Source of the DNA: an uncultured Acidimicrobiales bacterium
GTDB lineage: Bacteria; Actinomycetota; Acidimicrobiia; Acidimicrobiales; SHLQ01
Reading direction: 5' to 3'
DNA: 35,430 nucleotides
Assembly: GCA_938041035.1 (NCBI GenBank)
Contig: CALHYX010000106.1
Location: forward strand, 1-35,430
Shown: piece after piece, positions 18,503 through 32,157 of the stretch
How the letters are laid out: each line of letters begins with the position of its first letter
Position numbering within the stretch: the first letter of the stretch is position 1
Notes under the pieces: generated by a model
What the model saw: the letters and a program-made list of their open reading frames with translations, nothing else
Database searches by the model: none
Told to the model about the DNA's origin: nothing
Program-made: the position numbers and the translations under genes

Positions 18503-19417
18503 GTGACCCATCGAGTTCTGGTCGCCGGCGCCCCTCGCTCCGGCACGACATGGGTGGCCGAGATGCTCGCGACGGCCGCCGAGACCGCGTTTGTGCACGA
18601 GCCGGACAATCACCGACTCTGGCCGGCCGCCGCGCTCGCCAAGGCCGGGCTTGGCCGCCAACCCGCGCTCGACACCGTGCCCCCGAAGCCGGCCTATGAC
18701 GATCTCTGGCTCGACGCGTTCGCCGCGATCGACAATCAGGAGCGTCCTGGGTGGGTGGCTCGCAAAGCCGCGATAAAGGCCGTTCCCGACACCGTGCTCG
18801 ACGATCTCGTTCGAGGCCGTACCTCGAACCGAACCCGCACCGCCCGACTCGCACTACGCCGCGCGCCGCTGGCCCCACGACGTCCCGATGCCGGCACTGT
18901 CGTCGTGAAGTCCGTGCACTCCTCGTTCTGTCTGCCCCGCGTGGCCGCCGGGGCCGATGCGGTCGTGGTGGTCCTGCGCGATCCGCGCAACGCCGTCGCC
19001 AGCTGGATCGAGATGGGTTGGCAGGTGCCGCGCTACGAGGACGACCCCGGGGTCACCGAACGGGTCATCGAACCGGCGGCCCTGATCCCGCCCCCACGCA
19101 ACAACCCGACCACCGACACCGCGTGGGCCTACGGCTTGCTCGACCATTCGCTCCGCCGGGCGGCCGCCGCCCACCCGACATGGGTGACGGTCGAGCACGA
19201 GGACCTCTGCGATGATCCCTCGGCGATGTTCGAGGATGTCTTCGAGCGGGCGGGCCTCGCGTGGTCCCCCGCGTCGGATGAGGCGCTGCGCGCCTCGGAT
19301 CAGGCCGGTACCGGCTACCGGACCACCCGGGTCGCCGCCGAACAGCGCGACCGGTGGAAGAAGCGTCTAACCGCCGAGCAGATCGCGGCCATCGAAGCGG
19401 TGCTGGAGCGGTTTTGA
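18503..19417 (+). CDS. PAPS-dependent sulfotransferase
   Basis: A third sulfotransferase domain in the region, 304 residues. The 5'-phosphosulfate loop VAGAPRSGTTWVAEML is right at the N-terminus (about 6-21). The 3'-phosphate segment VVVLRDPRNAVASW follows near residues 156-169, and the C-terminal part has VTVEHEDLCDDP and GYRTTRVA. The GTG at 18503 has AGGAGG four bases upstream and fits the family start; an upstream in-frame ATG at 18359 would add 48 residues of no likeness. It is transcribed away from the glycan operon and likely modifies the same glycan or a related acceptor. No signal peptide is seen. Confidence 0.82.
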   Translation: MTHRVLVAGAPRSGTTWVAEMLATAAETAFVHEPDNHRLWPAAALAKAGLGRQPALDTVPPKPAYDDLWLDAFAAIDNQERPGWVARKAAIKAVPDTVLDDLVRGRTSNRTRTARLALRRAPLAPRRPDAGTVVVKSVHSSFCLPRVAAGADAVVVVLRDPRNAVASWIEMGWQVPRYEDDPGVTERVIEPAALIPPPRNNPTTDTAWAYGLLDHSLRRAAAAHPTWVTVEHEDLCDDPSAMFEDVFERAGLAWSPASDEALRASDQAGTGYRTTRVAAEQRDRWKKRLTAEQIAAIEAVLERF

Positions 19418-19457
19418 TATTCCCCGCCGACGCCGCCACTAGCGTTTCACCACGCCG

Positions 19458-19463
19458 TACTCT
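19458..19463 (+). promoter_or_regulatory. Candidate -10 of the selenoprotein gene
   Basis: TACTCT ends six bases before the ATG at 19470, the spacing expected for a leaderless transcript. The gene has no ribosome binding site in the 52 bases after the sulfotransferase stop. No good -35 is visible. Confidence 0.4.
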
Positions 19464-19469
19464 GCCCGT

Positions 19470-19958
19470 ATGACCCGCCGAACTCTCGCCATCGTGAGCC
19501 TGCTCCTGCTCACCCTCTCGGCGTGTGGCGCACAGGGCAAGGGCGCGATCGAGACCGACGCGGCCAGCCGGCTCCAGGGCGAGTTCAGCACCATCGGCGG
19601 GGGCAACGTCGAGCTCGACGCCCTCGCCGGGCAGGATCTGGTCCTGTGGTTCTGGGCACCCTGGTGACCGTTTTGACGATCGGAAGCCTCCACGGTCGTG
19701 GAGGTCGAAGCGCAATACGGTGACCAGGTTCGCTTCATCGGCATTCCCGGGCTGAGCGACGTCCCCGACATGGAACAGTTCGTGGCGAGCACCCGCACCG
19801 ACGCGTTCCCCCACATCCCCGACCCCGACAGCATCATCTGGGATCGCTTTGGCGTAACCAAACAACGAACGTACGTCTACGTCAACGACGATGGGACCTG
19901 GCAGACCTCGGGTTACGGCTCGCTCGAAGCCGACGTCGTCGACCTCATCGGCCGCTGA
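19470..19958 (+). CDS. Secreted TlpA/DsbE-F-like lipoprotein, candidate UxxU selenoprotein with two in-frame UGA codons
   Basis: A thioredoxin-fold, extracytoplasmic redox lipoprotein related to mycobacterial DsbE/DsbF. The single frame spans 162 residues if two TGA codons (19665-19667 and 19674-19676) are read through. Residues 1-18 form a signal peptide ending in lipobox LSAC, with lipid-bearing Cys19. The active site then reads WAPW-U66-P-F-U69-RSEAS, where relatives have WAPWCP(F/T)CRAEA. Both cysteines are therefore exactly the TGA positions. Homology continues without a shift: VRFIGIPGLSD, DMEQFV, HIPDPDSIIWDRFGV. A SECIS-like hairpin follows at 19687-19704. The cis-proline expected after GV..Q is Arg (KQRTYVY). 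The real stop is TGA 19956-19958, back to back with the stop of the next gene. The simplest reading is selenocysteine at both sites; a pseudogene hitting precisely both cysteines is unlikely. Confidence 0.85.
19687..19704 (+). promoter_or_regulatory. Bacterial SECIS-like hairpin
   Basis: CCTCCAC (19687-19693) and GTGGAGG (19698-19704) form a perfect seven-pair stem capped by GGTC. The same GGUC occurs in the apical loop of the E. coli fdhF SECIS, as I recall it. A short lower helix TCG (19680-19682) with CGA (19706-19708) lies below an internal loop. The loop begins 17 bases after the second TGA and 26 after the first, inside the window usually quoted for bacterial SECIS elements. It would recruit SelB carrying selenocysteyl-tRNA. 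Confidence 0.7.
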
Positions 19959-21275
19959 TCAGGCCGCGTCGCCGCGTCGCCGGGTAAGCAACAGTCCCAG
20001 CAGGGTCGCGAGCGCGGCGCCGAGCAGGATCCAGGAGATGAGCCGACCCGTCGAGGTGCCGTCATCCCCACCTCCACCGTCGACATCGACGTCGATCGCG
20101 CCGAGCGCCTGGTCGTCGGCGCCGCCCGCATCATCGTCGTCGTCATCGGGATCGGCGGGAGGTTCAACGCTCGGCGCAGAGCTGGCGACCGTATCGCTGG
20201 GCAGGTCCGAACCGTCCGGGTCGCGGGTGTCCTGGGTCGCGGTATCGGTCGGGACGGTGTCTTCCGGCGCGGTATCTACCGGCGCGGTGTCTTCCGGCGC
20301 GGTGGTCGGCGGAGCGGTGGACGAGTCCGTGGGCACGGTCGTCGCCGGCACGGCAGCGGTGGTGGTGGGCCCGCTCGTCGGCGGGGTCGGGCGCGGCGAG
20401 GTCGGTGGTGGTGGAGGAGGCGGTGGTGGTGGAGGAGGAGGCGGTGGAGGAGGTGGAGGCGGCGGCGGTGGGGTGGGACCGGGGCGAAGGTCATCGAGGT
20501 TGGCGAAACCGGTCGCGCTGATGGTCGAGCCGAGCGGATCGATGCCGGTGGCGGTCACCGTGACCGACGCTTCGATGGGGGCACAGGTCGCCGTCACGGA
20601 CCGCCCGGCGCCCAACGAGGAAATCGCCGCGGGGGCGAGGCTTCGACACGCCGGGGCCCGCAGGGAGATCGTCCGCAGCGTCGTGTCACCGGTGTTGCTG
20701 ACCGTGACCGACACCGATGTGGCCCCGTTGGACTGCACGCGAAGCGCCAGTCGAGGGTTGATCGTGGCGACGGGCAAACGGACCGCGCCGCTCACCGGGC
20801 CGGCCGCACCCGACGCGGTGACGACCACGTTCGGCGTGCGGTCGCCGGCGTTCCACGAACAGTTCACCGATGCCGACGCACCGGGTGCGAGAGAGCCCAC
20901 GTTGACGGACCCGCCAGGCAGACAGGGGTCCGAGCCGAACACCACGCTGTTGAGGGTCGAGGTGCCGGTGTTGGTCGCCACGACCGAGACGGTCAGAAAC
21001 TCTCCCCGGTGCGCCGTGCCGGGTGCACCCGGTGCGCCGACGACGAGCCGGTCGACGAGCGGTGCCGCGGTCGGTGGTGGCACGGTCGGTGGCGGCAGGG
21101 TTGTAGGGGGCACGGTCGGGGGCGACACGGTCGTGGGGGGCACGGTCGTCGGCGGGGGCGGGTTCTGCTGGGCCGCGGCGCGCTCGGACCAGACCACGAC
21201 CACCACGACCAGCGTCGCCAGGACGGCGAGCGCGACCCGGCCGACAGCACGGATCGTCACGTTGTGGTTCGACAT
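19959..21275 (-). CDS. Membrane-anchored proline-rich surface protein with DUF11/CARDB-like domains
   Basis: A 438-residue secreted protein of unknown role. It has a signal peptide at about 1-35 ending AAAQQ, and a Pro/Thr repeat region at 38-70. Two Ig-like beta domains in the style of DUF11/CARDB follow at about 75-170 and 172-258, with motifs VVATNTGTSTL and VTVSNTGDTTL and paired cysteines. Next come an unbroken run of more than 20 prolines from about residue 269, then Thr/Pro/Asp-rich and Asp-rich stretches. A C-terminal helix ISWILLGAALATLLGLLL with an RRR stop-transfer end completes it, like a cell-wall anchor without an LPxTG box. The ATG at 21275 has GGAGG six bases upstream; an earlier in-frame ATG at 21335 is less likely. 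A surface stalk or adhesin is possible. Confidence 0.75.
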   Translation of the reverse strand: MSNHNVTIRAVGRVALAVLATLVVVVVVWSERAAAQQNPPPPTTVPPTTVSPPTVPPTTLPPPTVPPPTAAPLVDRLVVGAPGAPGTAHRGEFLTVSVVATNTGTSTLNSVVFGSDPCLPGGSVNVGSLAPGASASVNCSWNAGDRTPNVVVTASGAAGPVSGAVRLPVATINPRLALRVQSNGATSVSVTVSNTGDTTLRTISLRAPACRSLAPAAISSLGAGRSVTATCAPIEASVTVTATGIDPLGSTISATGFANLDDLRPGPTPPPPPPPPPPPPPPPPPPPPPPPTSPRPTPPTSGPTTTAAVPATTVPTDSSTAPPTTAPEDTAPVDTAPEDTVPTDTATQDTRDPDGSDLPSDTVASSAPSVEPPADPDDDDDDAGGADDQALGAIDVDVDGGGGDDGTSTGRLISWILLGAALATLLGLLLTRRRGDAA

Positions 21276-21356
21276 GCACCCTCCAGGGCACGACCGCTGC
21301 AAGGCTCCCCCACATCGCCCATGCGGGGTGGGCAACTACCCGGGCGGCCGAACCCT

Positions 21357-21387
21357 AGTGTAGGTGCGATACCACGCTGGGTGGCAA
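21357..21387 (-). promoter_or_regulatory. Possible promoter of the surface-protein gene
   Basis: On the minus strand TTGCCA (21387-21382) and TACACT (21362-21357) are separated by 19 bases in the 184-base gap upstream of the ATG at 21275. The -10 is good but the spacing is long. No terminator for the preceding rpoBC transcript was seen in the gap. Confidence 0.35.
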
Positions 21388-21459
21388 TCGCGGCCATCGT
21401 CAGCACCTACGGCGAGGAACCGGTGAGCACGTACCTCGCACCCGGACGGGCGGCTGCGG

Positions 21460-22221
21460 CTAGGAGTCGTCGAACTCGGGGTCGCGCTTTTGCACGAAGG
21501 CCTGACGAGCCTCCAGCGAATCACCGTAGGTGTAGGCCTCGAACGTGAAGCCCTGTTCCCACCGGTACTTGTCTTCGAGGTTGCCGTCTTCCACCCCGTT
21601 GAGGGAGCGCTTGGCAATGCGAATCATGACCGGTGACTTCTCCGCGATCTTGGCCGCCACCTCGCGGGCCGCATCCATCAACTGGTCGCGCGGCACCACC
21701 CGTTCGATCGCACCGAGTCGATAGGCCTCCGCGGCATCGATGAACTCACCGGTGAAGTACATGTAGCGGACCTTTTGCACCGGGAACATGCGTTGCAGGT
21801 GCGCACCCATTCCCATGCCGCCGCGGTCGACCTCGGGCACCCCGAACCGGGCGTCGTCGGCCGCGATGACCAGGTCGGCCGACCCGGCCATGCCGATGCC
21901 GCCGCCGAGCACGTAGCCGTGCACGGCGACGATCACCGGTTTCGGGTTGCGGTGAATGGCGGCGAACGTGTCGTAGTTGCTGTAGTTGGCATCGAGGATC
22001 CGCGTGCTGTCCTCGGCCATCTCCTTCATGTCGAGACCGGCGCAAAATCCCTTGCCCTCGGCCGCGATGATGATGACGCGCACCTCATCGTTGGTCCCCA
22101 ACGCCTCGACCTCGGCCGCGATTGCATACTGCGACGCGATGTCGAGGGCGTTGACGGGTGGGTTGTCGATCACCAGTTCGGCAATGCCGTTGGCGATCGT
22201 CGTACCAAAAGGAGTGCCCAT
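21460..22221 (-). CDS. Enoyl-CoA hydratase/isomerase family protein
   Basis: A crotonase-superfamily enzyme of 253 residues, acting on acyl-CoA thioesters. The oxyanion-hole segments are present: GKGFCAGLDM near residues 57-66 and HGYVLGGGIGMAGSADLVIA near 100-119. FGVPEVDRGGMG carries the glutamate at the first catalytic position. I could not place the second catalytic glutamate with confidence, so it could be a hydratase, isomerase or another crotonase. The ATG at 22221 follows the rpoC TGA by four bases; the frame is open 11 codons further up inside rpoC, but homology starts at MGTPFGTTIANGIAELVIDN. Placement directly behind rpoC suggests co-transcription with the RNA polymerase genes, which is unusual. 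Confidence 0.85.
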   Translation of the reverse strand: MGTPFGTTIANGIAELVIDNPPVNALDIASQYAIAAEVEALGTNDEVRVIIIAAEGKGFCAGLDMKEMAEDSTRILDANYSNYDTFAAIHRNPKPVIVAVHGYVLGGGIGMAGSADLVIAADDARFGVPEVDRGGMGMGAHLQRMFPVQKVRYMYFTGEFIDAAEAYRLGAIERVVPRDQLMDAAREVAAKIAEKSPVMIRIAKRSLNGVEDGNLEDKYRWEQGFTFEAYTYGDSLEARQAFVQKRDPEFDDS

Positions 22222-22225
22222 GAGC

Positions 22226-26158
<3,933 letters not shown>

Positions 26159-26233
26159 GGTTACCTCGTGTTGCTCTCGGGGAGCGTGTGTTCTGGCTGC
26201 GTTTACTGGCGGGTACTGCGGTGGAGCTGAGGG

Positions 26234-29833
<3,600 letters not shown>

Positions 29834-30124
29834 GAAGACTCCTAAAGAGCAACCGGGTGAATGTGCCGTGGGTGGCCGTGCACGCGAAAGCCAGGGAGTT
29901 CCAAAACAGACTGCAGCAAAGCAGCCTGCAACGATGACGTTGCAGAACGACCACGGACCACGAGCACGGCGGATGCCAGGCTAGTGCGCAATGGCAGGCG
30001 GGAACAACCCGAAGTTTCACGTTGGGTGGCCGGGGCCAGCGACCAGCGCTTCGGACGTTTGTGTCAGATCGTTGTTGAACGGTCGCTCGCCGCCAGCAGT
30101 TCGGGCCCTCGTGACCCGACATCG

Positions 30125-30138
30125 ACGTCGATCGACGT
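30125..30138. promoter_or_regulatory. 14-base palindrome at the rpoB transcription start
   Basis: ACGTCGATCGACGT is a perfect palindrome and overlaps a second one, ATCGACGTCGAT, at 30121-30132. It begins where the rpoB transcript is predicted to start, so it could be an operator or form a short hairpin at the very 5' end of the mRNA. Confidence 0.45.
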
Positions 30139-30145
30139 GACCGCA

Positions 30146-30174
30146 AGGGTAGAAGTCCGACGCGATTCGGTCAA
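30146..30174 (-). promoter_or_regulatory. Promoter of rpoBC
   Basis: On the minus strand TTGACC (30174-30169) and TACCCT (30151-30146) are separated by exactly 17 bases. This is the best promoter match in the window and points at rpoB, with a start near 30139 and an untranslated leader of about 305 bases. Confidence 0.7.
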
Positions 30175-30255
30175 GGGACTCCCAAGATCTCCCGAGCTCA
30201 TCCCCGCCCGACCGCGTGCCCCCACCGAGCGGTTCTACGGCCTATGGTGGCGCCG

Positions 30256-31629
30256 ATGCGAGCGGGGCACGAGAAGCGAACCGAGCACGCGGCGATACGT
30301 CGTATCGCCGTCGCGACGATCGCAATGCTGCTCGCCTCCGCGTTCGCCACCGCACCGGCCGACGCTCGGACCGAACCCGCCAGCGACACCGAGCGGGCCG
30401 AGTTGACCAGCGAGACGGTCACCATCGGTGGCGACGAGATGATCCGCTCCACCAACGCCACCCCGGTCGGGGCCTACCCGGGACCCGCCGAGGCCACCGC
30501 GCCGACCCGGTCGAACGAGGTCACCCTTATCACCGACTCGGTCGTGCTCGGCGCGGTCACCCGGCTCGGCAACAAGTTGCCGGACTTCAACTACACGTCC
30601 TACGGCTTTCCCGGGTTTCACCTGTCGGCCATCGACGACGTTCTCCGCACGATCCCCCACCGCCTCGACGGCACGGTCATCCTCGCCGTCGGCAACAACG
30701 ACACCGGGTTCAACACGACAACGATGCGACGCTATGTCGCCGAGGTGATGGCCATCCTCGCCGACACCCCCAAGGTGATCTGGGTACGGCAACGGGTCTG
30801 GAACACCGGTATGGCGAGGTTCAATCAGGTCCTCACGGAAGCCTTTGCCCGCTACCCGAACCTCGAGATAGCCGAATGGGCGGCCGCGGCGGCCGGGCAC
30901 CCCGAGTACATCGAGGGCGACAACATTCACCTGACCTGGCGCGGGTGGGAGGCGGTCGCCGTGCTGCTCGAGGCCCACGTGCGGAACGGCATTGCGGTGA
31001 ACCGCCCGGTCGTCGGCCACATCGATGTTGCCCGGTCGACGCCGACCGGAGTCATCCTGGCCGGCTGGGCGGCCGACCTCGACCGCTTCGACCCCATCGA
31101 CATCCAGGTCACCCTCAACGGACAGGTCCTCACGACGTCGCCGGCCGCGATCCCCCGACCCGACGTCGCGGCCGCGGTGCACCGCGGCCCCAACCACGGC
31201 TACTCGTTGCGCATCACCAGCGTCGAGGACGGGGTGCACACGTTCTGCGTGCGCGGCTACGACGCCCTCTCCGACAGCTGGACCGAACTGGCCTGCCGCT
31301 GGATCGCCGTCCAACACCAGCCGCGAGCCGCGTTCAATCTCATCGAGCGCATCGGCAACCGGGTTCGCGTCGCCGGTTGGGCGTTTGACCCGGACCATCC
31401 GAACAATCCGGTGCGGGTGCGGTTGTACGCCGACGGCGAACTCATCGCCGGGCCGCTCGCCACCCGTCGGCGCCGAGACGTGGCCGCGGTGCACGGCGTT
31501 GGCGAGAATCACGGATTCCGGTTCACCCGTCGCATCCCACCCGATGCCACCGAGTTCTGCGTGCGCGCCATCGACATCAACCGCAACGTCGACACCGAGA
31601 TCGGCTGCCGGACCCTGCCGCGCAACTGA
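30256..31629 (+). CDS. Secreted SGNH-hydrolase-like protein with two C-terminal repeat modules
   Basis: A 457-residue exported protein. Residues 1-37 form a basic N-terminus and signal peptide (IAMLLASAFATAPADA). Residues 88-245 look like the SGNH/GDSL domain of OafB-type acyltransferases: LITDSVVLG with Ser95 (TDS instead of GDS), VGNNDTG for the Asn block, and GDNIHLTWRG with Asp222 and His225. An esterase, deacetylase or acyl-transferase role on cell-wall glycans is plausible. Residues about 254-345 and 352-450 are two related modules sharing (V/I)LAGWA or VAGWAFDPD, RPDVAA/RRDVAA, HG, and a final Cys-containing strand. I chose ATG 30256 because TATGGT lies seven bases upstream (leaderless); ATG 30244 would add four residues. 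Confidence 0.75.
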   Translation: MRAGHEKRTEHAAIRRIAVATIAMLLASAFATAPADARTEPASDTERAELTSETVTIGGDEMIRSTNATPVGAYPGPAEATAPTRSNEVTLITDSVVLGAVTRLGNKLPDFNYTSYGFPGFHLSAIDDVLRTIPHRLDGTVILAVGNNDTGFNTTTMRRYVAEVMAILADTPKVIWVRQRVWNTGMARFNQVLTEAFARYPNLEIAEWAAAAAGHPEYIEGDNIHLTWRGWEAVAVLLEAHVRNGIAVNRPVVGHIDVARSTPTGVILAGWAADLDRFDPIDIQVTLNGQVLTTSPAAIPRPDVAAAVHRGPNHGYSLRITSVEDGVHTFCVRGYDALSDSWTELACRWIAVQHQPRAAFNLIERIGNRVRVAGWAFDPDHPNNPVRVRLYADGELIAGPLATRRRRDVAAVHGVGENHGFRFTRRIPPDATEFCVRAIDINRNVDTEIGCRTLPRN

Positions 31630-31759
31630 CCGGCCCGGATCACACCGGCCCGGCCGGGGCGCGTCGGCGAAATATCAGGCGACGATGCGCCGCGAATATG
31701 TCACCCTTCACGAAACGGTTCTTCGCCCGAAGCCCCGTGCGTTCACTGCTCCCCCGAGC

Positions 31760-32122
31760 ATGGAGGTCGCCCCGTCGATCATGCAGCATCCGTTCTGTCT
31801 CAATCATCAGCTGAGCCTTCAGCACCGGCCCCCGGCACCATCGTCGGCCCCGGACCATGCCGCCGACGAGCGACTCGCCCTGGCCCACACCAAGATCTCC
31901 ACGCTTCGGTCGCAGGCATCGGAGCTTCGGGCCGAGAGCGACCGGCTCACCGCCGGCTCCGAAGCGCCGGCCCCCGGGTCAGCGGCCGCCGCGATCGCCT
32001 GCCGGGCGGCCCGGCTGGAACTCCAGGCCTATCTGCTCCATCAGCGGTACTTCTTCGTCGCCGACACCGCGACCGACCCGCATACCCACCCGGACCAAAC
32101 CGCCCGAGCCGCGCCCGCCTGA
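31760..32122 (+). CDS. Small hypothetical protein with a coiled-coil segment
   Basis: I do not recognise this 120-residue product. Residues 35-64 (ADERLALAHTKISTLRSQAS and on) have heptad-like spacing of Leu, Ile and Ala and probably form a coiled coil. A second helix lies around 74-100, ending LHQRYFFVADT. Codon third positions are strongly G/C, as in real genes here, and the stop faces the convergent UPF0182 gene. There is no ribosome binding site before ATG 31760. ATG 31685 (25 residues longer) and ATG 31781 are alternatives. The 130 bases between the SGNH gene and this one show nothing else I can name. Confidence 0.45.
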   Translation: MEVAPSIMQHPFCLNHQLSLQHRPPAPSSAPDHAADERLALAHTKISTLRSQASELRAESDRLTAGSEAPAPGSAAAAIACRAARLELQAYLLHQRYFFVADTATDPHTHPDQTARAAPA

Positions 32123-32157
32123 AGGTTCCCGCCCGTCACCCGCTCCGGGGCGCGGCG

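Larger units (their letters stand above)
29834..30255. promoter_or_regulatory. Divergent region between rpoB and the SGNH-hydrolase-like gene
   Basis: A 422-base gap. It holds the rpoB promoter (30146-30174), a palindrome at the predicted start point (30125-30138) and a leader of about 300 bases before rpoB. In the leader, TGCAG...CTGCA can form a small five-pair hairpin near 29911-29929, followed on the minus strand by GTCTGTTTTGG, too weak for a firm attenuator call. On the other side a TATGGT at 30243-30248 may be the -10 of the plus-strand gene. Confidence 0.5.

Noticed and set aside
19470..19958. Interpreting the thioredoxin-like gene as a pseudogene or as two short genes
   Set aside because: The frame is continuous, the only interruptions are TGA at both catalytic cysteine positions, and a SECIS-like hairpin follows. 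Decay remains possible but is the weaker explanation.
20405..20478. A GGN-rich stretch resembling a microsatellite or G-quadruplex repeat
   Set aside because: It encodes the polyproline run of the surface protein on the minus strand with mixed CCN codons; no separate element is needed.
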